Shown here: positions 34,146-46,905 of the stretch, one piece after another
Position numbering within the stretch: position 1 is the stretch's first letter
Layout: every line of letters begins with the position of its first letter
Notes under the pieces: model-generated
What the model saw: the letters and a program-made list of their open reading frames with translations, nothing else
What the model was told of the DNA's origin: nothing
Databases searched by the model: none
Program-made: the position numbers and the translations under genes
Assembly: GCA_011033025.1 (NCBI GenBank)
Contig: WFMF01000114.1
Location: forward strand, 372,001-436,000
Source: Beroe forskalii
Lineage: Eukaryota > Ctenophora > Nuda > Beroida > Beroidae
Reading direction: 5' to 3'
Length of the DNA stretch: 64,000 nt

Positions 34146-36164
34146 ATGATAAAGTTGGCTCTGTTGTTGGCACTTCTCTGTGCACTCTACTCTGCCACTG
34201 ATTACTATGAACAGTTAGGTAAGTTTAATGTTGTTTGTTTTTATAATTTGCTTATTTCATCTTGTTATCTTATCAAGGCCACATAGAAAGGGCCAGTGAC
34301 AGAAACAAAAATGAAAGAAAGTTACTACCCGAATAAAACGTTTAGATAGTCCATCAACGGTTTTGCAATACAAAACTTTGCCAGATGAAACTTTTACATG
34401 GCAAAGATTCAAAATTCAAACTGGCAAAACCATGATTCCATGACCAGGATAAATCAAGTTTGAAACTATTTTTAGACAGTAGAAGACAGTTTTGGAAAAG
34501 GTTATATTGGTTAGGCACCATGGAAGTTGGACAACACAAGTCTCCCACCACTATTAGAGACTGAAGGTTGTCCTAAAGCGGAAACACTGGGCAATGCAAG
34601 AAGCTTTCTGGCACAATGGTATTCCTGGAGAGCTGTCCAAGATCTCAGGCCAGGGTTCCTGTCTGGATCTCTTGTAGATCCATCTCTTGTTGGAAACTTA
34701 CTACAATAATAAAATGTATCCTAAACTACTATTATTCCTTCAGGAGTGAAGAGAGATGCAACACAGAAAGAAATAAAGAGAGCCTTCAGGAAGTTGGCTC
34801 TCAAGTACCATCCTGATAAGAACAAAGACCCTGGAGCTGAGGACAAATTCAAAGAGCTTGCCAAAGGTACAAATCATTTCTATGATATAGGTAACACTGA
34901 TTTTCTTGAAGGTGCTTCCATTTAATTTTGAGATGCTGAGATAATTCCAATTCGTTGTTGATTTGCTGCAAGACATATATGATTTATTTAAGTTGAATAG
35001 GTAGGAGCAAGACCAGGCTTCTTCAGCAAATAATGAAAATTTTGTAATAATTTTCATAGTTCATGTTTTTTGACTGGGTGATTTCCACTCCTAGCTCCCT
35101 ATTCCCCAATTAAAACTTCACCCCCTTTTTCAGCATATGACATACTGTCAGACGATAAAAAACGGAAGCAGTATGACATGTGGGGAGGAGACCCTGAGTC
35201 GAACAGCGGGCACCACCAACAACAGAACCAGCACCATCACCAACATCAGCAACAACAGCAACACCACCATCATCAAGAGCAACACTTCCATCATAAATCC
35301 GACTTCAACACCTTCGAGGATTTCAAATTTGATTTTGACTTCGATTTTGATGGTTTCATGAAAGGCTTCAATGCGTTTGATAATGACGATAATGATGATG
35401 CCTTTGACTTTCTCTTTCAACAACACGTCAGTCGACAGAAGCTCCATGATGATTTGCATAAGATGACGGAGAAGTTGCATCAGCAGTTAAACAGGGGTCA
35501 CATGGAGTTCCAGGAATTCCACAGAGAGCAGCAGAGAAAACATCAGGAGTTCCACGATAATATCAACAAGCAGCACCACCAACACCAGCATCACCATCAT
35601 CCTCCCCAAGATGTAAGTAAAATTATACACGCTAATATTGCAGTACATTGCATAGTGGTGGTACTGTTGTTGAAATATGGAGAAAACGAAGCATGATAAA
35701 AATTAAAGATGCCGATTTTGATAAGTGAGCTTCTTTCATGAGGAGAAGCCGAGTGTTTAACTCCCATGCTTTTTGGTTGGGGTTGGTCAGTGAAAAGAAA
35801 ACTGCAGAATCAATGAATAAATTGCCGCTCTGACTAATCTTTCCTTGAATTCAATTTTTCTTGACCGTTTTCGATGGACTAACCGGTAATTACGATAGAA
35901 CTTTGCAGCTAAAAACCTATTAAACTTAGCTGATATTAACCACATCTACTTTCATAAAGATAACTTTTTCAGCACGGTAACTCCAACCACTTCGGGCAAG
36001 GCAATGGATTCCACCACCACAACGCTGGAGGCGGAGGAAACTTCCACCACAAAACCGAGGGTAGTTTCTCCTCTTCCTCCCACAAAACCACAGGGTCACA
36101 GAACTGTAGGACTGTTACAACGAAAAACGGGAACTCTGTCAGCACTTCAACTGTTTGCTCTTAG
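34146..36164 (+). CDS. DNAJB9: DNAJB9/ERdj4-like ER-lumenal J-domain co-chaperone with a Gln/His-rich insert
   Basis: J proteins of this type stimulate BiP ATPase and deliver misfolded ER clients to degradation. Four coding exons: 34146-34218, 34744-34866, 35134-35612, 35973-36164; 288 residues (human 223). An acceptor (CTCTAG) three bases before the ATG indicates an upstream untranslated exon. Signal peptide [18 protein letters not shown] domain at about 20-88 with the HPD motif at 47-49 ([20 protein letters not shown]). The C-terminus [11 protein letters not shown]...TVCS closely matches the ERdj4 tail. Between them sits a long Gln/His-rich block, then an FDFDFDFD segment and another His-rich stretch. 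This low-complexity insert accounts for the extra length. It is far from the other ER/Golgi gene here (mannosidase II), with no sign of co-regulation. Confidence 0.92.
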
Positions 36165-36891
36165 AGCGAAGACTTTAAGATAATAGCAGATATAACGTGG
36201 GACATACTTACCTATATCTTTTGTCTTTTCTTACAGAATGATGGGACGAAAAAACGGAGAAATATTAAATCAGGTGAAAATCTTCTACATTGCATGATCG
36301 ATAAGTCCGTCAGATAACAATGGGAACTTTATTTTACTCAAAATTTCTTATGTCGTTCAAAAAGAGCATGTTTTTAGAACTCTTGTCAGGTTTAAACCTA
36401 TGTAAGTTCACTGGTGCAAGACAAATTTCTCTTATGGTTGAAACTTTTCGTTTAGTTGATTTCAAATTATGTAATGAACAATTTGTTACTCTGTCACAGT
36501 TTATTTTTAAATTTCTTCAGATCTGAGTATATTTTGAATATAATGGTTGTTGAGATTGTTTGATGGATTTTAATAATGTTAATTTATTAAATTTGTTAAT
36601 TTATTCAGCCGTAATGTTGTTGAATATTATTTGTTCAAACAGTTGCATAATGCATAGGTATGACATATTTGATAATGATTAACGAAGAACAAATCTGGAT
36701 TCAATTCGAATTGAATCCAACAAATTGATGTTGAATTTATTGAATTGAAAATGTTCGTCCGCTTAGGGTTTGTTAAAGTTTCTCAGTCTTTTAGAACTCA
36801 AGGGATTGAAGTTTAAACGAGATAACTGATACGAGTGAATTGTAATCAGAAACTTCGAAAATCGTATGGTTATCGTGGTCAGAAATTTAGA
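36165..36891. other. 3' flank of DNAJB9 before the satellite
   Basis: AT-rich; ATTAAA at about 36264 is a candidate poly(A) signal for DNAJB9. Nothing else recognised. Confidence 0.45.
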
Positions 36892-39800
36892 GTGGATCAC
36901 TGTTTTGAGAGGTAAAAATAGGGTTTTTTGGATTTTACAGGAAAACAAAGGAAAACTGGCGATTATCATTGGTTCTGTGGTTTGCACTTATGACCAGATA
37001 CACTTCTATTTGACCACCCATGAGACATCTACGCCCAATAAGGGGCGAAAAAGGCAGTTTTTAAGCCGAAAACGCGATTTTAACCCCATAACAGACAGAA
37101 AATGGCTGATTTCGGGATTCTGAAGTATGGTATGTCTTTCTTAGGTCGTCCATGGATGGCGTGCAAATTTTCAGCTCAATCGGTCAAAGCTTTTCGATTT
37201 CGGATCTTGGGTGCCTCAGAAATGAAGACCGGCCTGGATCACAGTTTTGAGAGGTAAAAATAGGGTTTTTTGAATTTTACAGGAAAACAAAGGAAAACTG
37301 GCGAATATCATTGGTTCAGTGGTTTCAGGCGTATAATTTATGACCAGATACACTTCTTTTTGACCACCCATGAGACATCTACGCCCAATAAGGGGCGAAA
37401 AAGGCAGTTTTAAGCCGAAAAACGCGATCTTAACCCCCCATAACAGACAGAAAATGGCTGATTTCGGGATTCTGAAGTATGGTATGTCTTTCTTAGGTCG
37501 TCCATGGATGGCGTGCAAATTTTCAGCTCAATCGGCCAAAGCTCATTTCGGATCTTGGGTGCCTCAGAAATGAAGACCGGCCTGGATCAATGGAGAGGTA
37601 AAAATAGGGTTTTTGGATTTTACAGAAAACAAAGGAAAACTGGCGAATATCATTGGTTCTGTGGTTTCAGGCGCATAATTTATGACCAGATACACTTCTA
37701 TTTGACCACCCATAAGACATCTACGCCCAATAAGGGGCGAAAAAAGGCAGTTTTCAAGCCGAAAAACGCGATTTTAACCCCCCCCCCCCATAACAGACAG
37801 AAAATGGCTGATTTCGGGATTCTGAAGTATGGTATGTCTTTCTTAGGTCGTCCATGGATGGCGTGCAAAGTTTCAGCTCTATCGGCCAAAGCTTTCCGAT
37901 TTCGGATCTTGGGTGCCTCAGAAATGAAGACCGGCCTGGATCATTGTTTTGAGAGGTAAAAATAGGGTTTTTGGATTTTACAGGAAAACAAAGGAAAACT
38001 GGCGAATATCATTGGTTCAGTGGTTTCAGGCGCATAATTTATGACCAGATACAAAGGCTATTTGACCACCATGAGACATCTACGCCCAATAGAGGGGCGA
38101 AAAAAGGCAGTTTTCGTCCAATGGCGATTTTAACCCGCCATAATAGACAGAAAATGGCTGATTTCACTGATTTTGAGAGGTAAAAATAGGGTTTTTGGAT
38201 TTTTTTTCTTAGGTCGTCCATGGATGGTTTGGCAAATTTTCAGCTCATTTGACCATCGGCCAAAGCCCGATTTCGGGTCTTGGGTGCCTCAGAAATGAAG
38301 ACCGGCCTGGATCACTGTTTTGAGAGGTAAAAATAGGGTTTTTGGATTTTACAGGAAAACAAAGGAAAACTGGCGAGTATCATTGGTTCAGTGGTTTCAG
38401 GCGCATAATTTATGACCAGATACACTTCTATTTGACCACCCATAAGACATCTACGGGCAGTTTTAAGCCGAAAAACGCGATTTTAACCTATGGACAGAAA
38501 ATGGCTGAAGTAAAGTTTTCAGGTTCCATGGATCAAAGTTTCAGCCTATCAAAGCTTTCCGATTTCGGATCTTGGGTGCCTCAGAAATGACCGGCCTGGA
38601 TCAATTTTTTTGAGAGGTAAAAATAGGGTTTTTTGGATTTTACAGGAAAACAAGGAAAACTGGCGAATATCATTGGTTCAGTGGTTTCAGGCGCATAATT
38701 TATGACCAGATACACTTCTATTTGACCACCCATGAGACATCTACGCCCAATAAGGGCGAAAAAGGCAGTTTTAAGCCGAAAAACGCGATTTTAACCCCCA
38801 TAATAGACAGAAAATGGCTGATTTCGGGATTCTGAAGTATGGTATGTCTTTCTTAGGTCGTCCATGGATGGCGTGCAAAGTTTCAGCTCTATCGGCCAAA
38901 GCTTTCCGATTTCGGATCTTGGGTGCCTCAGAAATGAAGACCGGCCTGGATCAATGTTTTGAGAGGTAAAAATAGGGTTTTTGGATTTTACAGGAAAACA
39001 AAGGAAAACTGGCGAATATCATTGGTTCAGTGGTTTCAGGCGCACAATTTATGACCAGATACACTTCTATTTGACCACCCATGAGACATCTACGCCCAAT
39101 AAGGGGCGAAAAAATGCAGTTTTTAAGCCGAAAAACGCGATTTTAACCCCCCATAATAGACAGAAAATGGCTGATTTCGGGATTCTGAAGTATGGTATGT
39201 CTTTCTTAGGTCGTCCATGGATGGCGTGCAAATTTTCAGCTCAATCGGTTAAAGCTTTCTGATTTCGGATCTTGGGTGCCTCAGAAATGAAGACCGGCCT
39301 GGATCACTGTTTTGAGAGTTAAAAATAGGTTTTTTTTGGATTTTACAGGAAAACAAAGGAAAACTGGCGAATATCATTGGTTCAGTGGTTTCAGGCGCAT
39401 AATTTATGACCAGATACACTTCTATTTGACCACCCATGAGACATCTACGCCCAATAAGGGGCGAAAAAGGCAGTTTTAAGCCGAAAACGCGATTTTAACC
39501 CCCCATAACAGACAGAAAATGGCTGATTTCGGGATTCTGAAGTATGGTATGTCTTTCTTAGGTCGTCTATGGATAGCGTGAAAATTTTCAGCTCAATCGG
39601 CCAAAGCTTTCCGATTTCGTATCTTGGGTGCCTCAGAAATGAAGACCGGCCTGGATCACTGTTTTGAGAGGTAAAAATAGGGTTTTTTGGATTTTACAGG
39701 AAAACAAAGGAAAACTGGCGAATATCATTGGTTCTGTGGTTTCAGGCGCATAATTTATGACCAGATACACTTCTATTTGACCACCCATGAGACATCTACA

Positions 39801-42800
39801 CCAAATGAGGGCCGAAAAAAGGCAGTTTTTAAGCCGAAAAACGCGATTTTAACCCCCCATAACAGACAGAAAATGGCTGATTTCGGGATTCTGAAGTATG
39901 GTATGTCTTTCTTAGGTTGTCCATGGATGGCGTGCAAAGTTTCAGCTCTATCAGCCAAAGCTTTCCGATTTCGGATCTTGGGTGCCTCAGAAATGAAGAC
40001 CGGCCTGGATCAATGTTTTGAGAGGTAAAAATAGGGTTTTTTTTTTTATTTTACAGGAAAACAAAGGAAAACTGGCGAATATCATTGGTTCAGTGGTTTC
40101 AGGCGCATAATTTATGACCAGATACACTTCTATTTTGACCACCCATGAGACATCTACGCCCAATAAGGGGCGAAAAAAGGCAGTTTTTAAGCCGAAAAAC
40201 GCGATTTTAACCCCCCATAATGGACAGAAAATGGCTGATTTCGGGATTCTGAAGTTTGGTATGTCTTTCTTAGGTCGTCCATGGATGGCGTGCAAAGTTT
40301 CAGCTCTATCGGCCAAAGCTTTCCGATTTCGGATCTTGGGTGCCTCAGAAATGAAGACCGGCCTGGATCAATGTTTTGAGAGGTAAAAATAGGGTTTTTT
40401 GGATTTTACAGGAAAACAAAGGAAAACTGGCGAATATCATTGGTTCAGTGGTTTCAGGCGCACAATTTATGACCAGATACACTTCTATTTGACCACCCAT
40501 GAGACATCTACGCCCAATAAGGGGCGAAAAATGCAGTTTTTAAGCCGAAAAAACGCGATTTTAACCCCCATAACAGACAGAAAATGGCTGATTTCGGGAT
40601 TCTGAAGTATGGTATGTCTTTCTTAGGTCGTCCATGGATGGCGTGCAAATTTTCAGCTCAATCGGCCAAAGCTTTTCGATTTCGGATCTTTGGTGCCTCA
40701 GAAATGAAGACCGGCCTGGATCACTGTTTTGAGAGGTAAAAATAGGTTTTTTTGGATTTTACAGGAAAACAAAGGAAAACTGGCGAATATCATTGGTTCA
40801 GTGGTTTCAGGCGCATAATTTATGACCAGATACACTTCTATTTGACCACCCATGAGACATCTACGCCCAATAAGGGGCGAAAGGGGCAGTTTTAAGCCGA
40901 AAAACGCGATTTTAACCCCCCATAACAGACAGAAAATGGCTGATTTCGGGATTCTGAAGTATGGTATGTCTTTCTTAGGTCGTCCATGGATGGCGTGCAA
41001 ATTTTCAGCTCAATCGGCCAAAGCTCGATTTCGGATCTTGGGTGCCTCAGAAATGAAGACCGGCCTGATCACTGTTTTGAGAGGTAAAAATAGGGTTTTT
41101 TGGATTTACAGGAAAACAAAGGAAAACTGGCGAATATCGTTGGTTCAGTGGTTTCAGGCGCATAATTTATGACCAGATACACTTCTATTTGACCACCCAT
41201 GAGACATCTACGCCCAATAAGGGGCGAAAAAAGGCAGTTTTTTAGCCGAAAACGATTTAACCCCATAACAGACAGAAAATGGCTGATTTCGGGATTCTGA
41301 AGTATGGTATGTCTTTTCTTAGGTCGTCTATGGATAGCGTGAAAATTTTCAGCTCAATCGGCCAAAGCTTTCCGATTTTGTATCTTGGGTGCCTCAGAAA
41401 TGAAGACCGGCCTGGATCACTGTTTTGAGAGGTAAAAATAGGGTTTTTTGGATTTTACAGGAAAACAAAGGAAAACTGGCGAATATCATTGGTTCTGTGG
41501 TTTCAGGCGCATAATTTATGACCAGATACTTCTATTTGACCACCCATGAGACATCTACACCAAATGAGGCCGAAAAAGGCAGTTTTAAGCCGAAAACGCG
41601 ATTTTAACCCCCATAACAGACAGAAAATGGCTGATTTCGGGATTCTGAAGTATGGTATGTCTTTCTCAGGTTGTCCATGGATGGTGTGCAAATTTTCAGC
41701 TCAATCGGCCAAAGCTTTTCGATTTCGGATCTTGGGTGCCTCAGAAATGTAGAACGGCCTGGATCACTGTTTGAGAGGTAAAATAGGGTTTTTGGATTTT
41801 ACAGGAAAACAAAGGAAAACTGGCGAATATCATTGGTTTTGTGGTTTCAGGCGCATAATTTATGACCAGATACACTTCTATTTGACCACCCATGAGACAT
41901 CTACGCCAATTGAGGGGCGAAAAAAGGCAGTTTTAAGCCGAAAACGCGATTTTAACCCCCATAACAGACAGAAAATGGCTGATTTCGGGATTCTGGAAGT
42001 ATGGTATGTCTTTCTTAGGTTGTCCATGGATGGCGTGCAAATTTTCAGCTCAATCAGCCAAAGCTTTTCGATTTCGGATCTTGGGTGCCTCAGAAATGAA
42101 GAACGGCCTGATCACTGTTTTGAGGTAAAAATAGGGTTTTTGGATTTTACAGGAAAACAAAGGAAAACTGGCGAATATCATTGGTTCAGTGGTTTCAGGC
42201 GCATAATTTATGACCAGATACACTTCTATTTGACCACCCATGAGACATCTACGCCCAATAAGGGGCGAAAAAAGGCAGTTTTTAAGCCGAAAAACGCGAT
42301 TTTAACCCCCCATAACAGTACAACATCGAAATATCATAAATGACATCAACACTCAATTCACAAAACTCAAAAGCCGAAACAGAAAATCGATGCTGTACCC
42401 CTCAGGCAAACCAAATCACGAAAATGAAACATCCTCTCTCAGTCCATCTGGGATGAGATTGAACGAAATATCAGAAATTGGCGATTCGCGCTCACGAGAG
42501 GACTTGCCCCGAGATCCTCTAACTGACACCAGCACACTCTTCAGAAGGGCAAATGACAGCTTCGTTTCGCATAGTACTGATAACATCGCGATAGTCCTCA
42601 TTAGTTTTCTCTGCTACCATTTCTGCAATCTTCCTATGAAAGGCCAGTGCCTGAGGAGCCATTACTCCTGACGTGCTGTACACAAGTGGTGTAAAGCTAC
42701 ACTTCTCCACCTGGATGACTCGCTGTTCATACTCCCTCTTCTTAATGTTCTCGTGTTGGGTATAAACTGATTTAATGTCCCGATCCTTGTAGGAGTCCGC

Positions 42801-43398
42801 ATTTGGATGGAAGATCCTAACATCGAACATCGAACCCCCCATAACAGACAGAAAATGGCTGATTTCGGAATTCTGAAGTATGGTATGTCTTTCTTAGGTC
42901 GTCCATGGATGGCGTGCAAATTTTCAGCTCAATCGGCCAAAGCTTTCCGATTTCGGATCTTGGGTGCCTCAGAAATGAAGACCGGCCTGGATCACTGTTT
43001 TGACAGTTAAAAATAGGGTTTTTTGGATTTTACAGGAAAACAAAGGAAAACTGGCGAATATCATTGGTTCAGTGGTTTCAGGCGCATAATTTATGACCAG
43101 ATACACTTCTATTTGACCACCCATGAGACATCTACGCCCAATAAGGGGCGAAAAAGGCAGTTTTTAAGCCGAAAAACGCGATTTTAACCCCCCCCATAAC
43201 AGACAGAAAATGGCTGATTTCGGGATTCTGAAGTATGGTATGTCTTTCTTAGGTCGTCCATGGATGGCGTGCAAATTTTCAGCTCAATCGGCCAAAGCTT
43301 TCCGATTTCGGATCTTGGGTGCCTCAGAAATGAAGAACGGCCTGGATCACTGTTTTGAGAGGTAAAAATAGGGTTTTTTGGATTTTACAGGAAAACAA
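36892..43398. repeat. Satellite array, about 355-bp unit, roughly 18 copies
   Basis: Head-to-tail units share blocks such as GAGAGGTAAAAATAGGG, ACTGGCGAATATCATTGG, GACCACCCATGAGACATC, CGTCCATGGATGGCGTG and ATGAAGACCGGCCTGGATCA. Most units are highly similar; those near 38.1-38.6 kb are shortened or rearranged. Each unit has open frames of about 100 codons on both strands, but the unit length is not a multiple of three in most copies, so frames do not run on. I read it as non-coding. It is interrupted at 42319-42832 by a retrotransposon fragment. Confidence 0.95.
42304..42847 (-). mobile_element. 5'-truncated retrotransposon inserted in the satellite, 15-bp target-site duplication
   Basis: AACCCCCCATAACAG, part of the satellite unit, occurs at 42304-42318 and again at 42833-42847, enclosing a 514-bp insert with no satellite sequence. 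On the minus strand it encodes YTQHENIKKREYEQRVIQVE then KCSFTPLVYSTSGVM, which resembles the C-terminal part of retroelement polyproteins common in aquatic animals. A frame change near 42590 separates this from a second block, TKLSFALLKSVLVSVRGSRG, which continues the same family. It is a dead fragment. The assignment to a LINE-type element is from memory of the family and is not certain. Confidence 0.7.
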
Positions 43399-43723
43399 TT
43401 TGCCAGTGGCAAATTCTAATCGCCTTTATAACCGTACGGCGCCAAACAATTACTGTGATTCAGTTCGCGCGCACGACGCGCATTTTCAGCTTTTTACTGA
43501 CTTTTAACCACATTGAATTAAGGACACGTTAACTGACAAGGCCGCTCAGAGCTAATCGCATTGACCCACGTTCCCCATGGGGCTTTTGTGGAACACACAA
43601 TGCTATAACTAAGCCTTTTACTGTTTAGAATGTAAATGTGTTATTGTTCCTCGAGAAATTATTAACAAAGAAATGAAAAAACAATCGCACCTCGCGGGGA
43701 ATTGTATTACAGTTAACAATAAC

Positions 43724-45258
43724 TTAAAGGACCAATACACTATACTGAAGTTGCCGATTTTATTTTACTACCAGCTTCATTTCATAAAATTATGCAGATT
43801 AGTGAAAACCCGAGCTCTCTATCTGCTTTCTACACTGAGTTACAGCGATATTAAGTGTACGTAATTTGATCATGCTGCTACGTCATAAATCACTGATTCG
43901 CGGGAAGAGGAATGTATCACGCACTGCGTAATATTATAGTTTACATAAGAACGTAGTCAGAAATCATTGTTTGCTTGTCATGTATTTTTCCACCCTGTCT
44001 TAGTCTTAGTCTTATTTTTGACGGACAATAATTTTAATTACATAGTTTGGAATGGATATTAATTACTTGGGATCAACTAACTAATTTGGCAATAGCATAT
44101 TTGCATTACTGATTAATATGGTATATCAAATCAAGGGAAGTGAGCAACTGAGCACATTAGCTCTATGAATAGCACCGTACAGACAGGAAATTAACTCCTA
44201 CTGCTCTAGTGTTTTACTGGCTCTACTTCTGAATTCAGTTCAGAACTCAGGTTCCTAGAGCTAGAGTATGAACACTGTAGGTACTGGTCTGGAGTCCATG
44301 GAATCCACTTCGATTCATTCTTCATAATAGTCAATGGACATGTCATGTTTATCGTCATTGGACTATTGAACTTATGATTTCGAATGTCCCTCATTGGATT
44401 TGATCATTCACTGTTAGTTTCAATCCTAACAGATGCTCTTATAAAATATAATTGTATAATTACGTAGTTGGGCCCATCAGAAATTTCAAATTATAGTACT
44501 TATGATGTTCATGGGACCACCATTACCGTAATCACATCAATATTAGCTGAATTTTCCTAGCAGAGTTAGATTTGCCAAGAAGATACATTGCGTTTGTTCA
44601 AGAAGTTAAAAAAAGGTAGAAACATCTTAAAATTGCAATGAAGGTTGTCAATAAATCAATTAAGCATTGTCAACCCATTACTATACTTTATTGGACCAAT
44701 TTTTGGGAATTTGGGTGTCAGATGGGCACAGTTGGACAATACCATCTATGATCATCGGATGTTTCGACCGACCGACTCTTGGAAGAAACTTAAAGATCAA
44801 TATAGGTACAATGATATCTACACTATAAAAGACAAGTTTTGCTAATTTTTACCGCCTATAATATGTATGATCCTGAAGCATTTGCTTCATCATTTTTCAA
44901 AGATTTTACCAAATTAGATAATTAGCACAATACTAGAAACCAGTTGATATCATCCATAGTCACTAATTTGAGTAAACAATGCACCCCTGAACCAAAACAA
45001 AACAACACAACACACATCATCATACAGTGTTTATACAGCGCTCAGAGGCGGAGCAGCACTAATTGTAATCGATAGCAGTGATTTATGACGTATCATAGCG
45101 GAATACAGAGTTACACTTTACACGCTTGTATCTCAGAAATTAGATCACGTAGAGAGATCGGATTTTCACTAAAGTGTGTGTAATCAATTGCTGCGTAATA
45201 TTGAATGATTAATCATTTAATTTTTTAAACTCGATTCTATAGTGTATTGGTCCTTTAA
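43724..45258. mobile_element. Non-autonomous 1.5-kb inverted-repeat transposon with TTAA ends
   Basis: TTAA at 43724-43727 and 45255-45258 flank termini AGGACCAATACACTATA and its exact complement. Similarity continues inward for nearly 200 bp per arm, for example TTAGTGAAAA-CCGA-CTCTCTA and TACGTCATAAATCACTG in both arms. The interior of about 1.1 kb has only short ORFs and no transposase. TTAA duplication is typical of piggyBac-type mobility; the termini are not canonical piggyBac. Confidence 0.7.
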
Positions 45259-45407
45259 CTTTAAGAGAGTTAGAGGATGTACCTTTCAAATAATGGAAAT
45301 GAAACGTAGTTTTCTCTTCAATTGCACAAAATTGTACGTAAAAATAAATTCATAACGCTCACATCACTTGACCTAAGGCAATGGTTAGCTAAAATAATTC
45401 AGAGTAA

Positions 45408-45707
45408 TCAGACCCGTAGCTAGGGTTTCTTTTTCGGAAAGGGTCCTGCAAAGTGAGCAAGCTACGACAGGGGTCTGGTGGCGCAGCCCCCAGCAGGGTC
45501 CCGGGAAAATTGTGATATATGGGGTGTTCTAGACAGTTTTTTGCAATAAATAAATGAACCGGAGAGCAAAAAATATCGTAATTTCATCATACCCCGAATG
45601 AAACGATATTCGTCAAAATTAACGCAAAATTTTGAGAGGTTCTCATCTTTCCGAGGGGGTCCACAGCCCCCGACGGCCCTCCCCCTAAATACGGGCCTGT
45701 GTTATTA
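45408..45707. mobile_element. MITE-like element of about 300 bp with CCCGTA termini
   Basis: Left end ACCCGTAGCTAGGG and right end CCCCCTAAATACGGGCC are imperfect inverted repeats. The interior has GGTCTGGTGGCGCAGCCCCC and GGTCCACAGCCCCC, a layout seen in short elements of many marine invertebrates. No coding capacity. Confidence 0.6.
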
Positions 45708-46810
45708 ACTAATGAGTATCGTAGAGCATAATGGCCTCCTGATCAAAGACGCCCATTGAAACTATCCTCTTAATAACGTCATATTGACCGCAGTATAAAG
45801 CAGATCATAATCTTGAATTTTAGCAATTGTCGGCTTAATCGACCAATGTGTTTTGTCGATAAGTCGATAGTCGTAATAGAAGGGATCGTTTCCATTGTAC
45901 GAAATCAATTTATCCCTCAACTTTGGTGCTGGTGCAAACATCTCGAGAATTTTTCACGTAGCCTAAGCTCTAAATCGTTTATAAACAAACAAAATTAGAA
46001 CCTATTTCGTTCCTAATTTCACAACATACACATTATTCGACCAGTCGACTACACAAGAACTTGTTTCTTATACACAGAACACACTTACCATGTAGTTTCG
46101 ACGAGTTGACAGCTCAATCTTCTTGTATCCTTGACCGACACCGAATCGATTCGTGCTCCTCTACCATTGGTCAACGTTCCTGGCAGGAATTTGACACAAT
46201 TAGTTGATATATTAGTGGTCGACATCAGCTGAAGAAGTGAGAGATTTTAGAATTTCAACATTTTGACATAGTGAGTGAATTGAATGATGATATTGAACCT
46301 CGACTAGTAAAGTTGTTTAAATGTACCTGCTTAGTTTCGAAGGTTATACGTCAATGATGATTATCAATAACACAATTAACTGATATGATGATAATTATAA
46401 ATAATGATAATTGGTTACATATAGTTGAAAAGGCCAGATTATAAATTCATCTCTTTGTGAAACACAGACAACACCCCGATCAACTGAGTTTTAATAGTTG
46501 GACAGTGGTTGTAATTCCTGCTATAATAGCCTCTAATTAAGGGCTCTATAATTATAGAACAAAGTTCAAATGGTCCGGTCTAAAATTAGAACCATAAATT
46601 GAAGTATGTGCCCTGGAGCAGACGTTTATTATGACCAAATAAAAGGGTACGGCGCTGTCTTTGAGTCAATTTCTTTCCCATTTTAAGTTCGTAAACACGG
46701 CCGGATCAAATAAACCCGGAAAATAACCCTTGAAATTCACCCCTGTAAACCCAGCTAAGACACGGTAAACTCTATTTCACATTGGCTCGGTGCCAGGTGA
46801 GTTCCACAGA

Positions 46811-46905
46811 ACACGTGACGTCACGTGACGTGTCACGCGTGATGTGACACGTGCCACGTGACCAATCCTTCGCATATATAATGTGGATATATAACTACAA
46901 TCCCC
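46811..46905 (+). promoter_or_regulatory. Promoter-like cluster: E-boxes, CRE, CCAAT and TATA
   Basis: Within about 60 bp lie ACACGTGACGTCACGTGACG (overlapping E-boxes and a TGACGTCA CRE), GACACGTG, and CCACGTGACCAATCC (E-box next to CCAAT). CATATATAATG at about 46875 is a TATA-like element. Order and spacing suit a plus-strand start site near 46905. No ORF follows, so it may drive an untranslated exon of the GPCR 10 kb downstream or a non-coding RNA. Confidence 0.5.

Noticed and set aside
36866-43010. Recurring ORFs of about 60-190 codons in the satellite
   Set aside because: Same peptide recurs per unit but the frame shifts between units and both strands are open; no known domain.
36892-43398. 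CRISPR-like array
   Set aside because: Units are contiguous 355-bp tandem repeats without unique spacers, in animal DNA.
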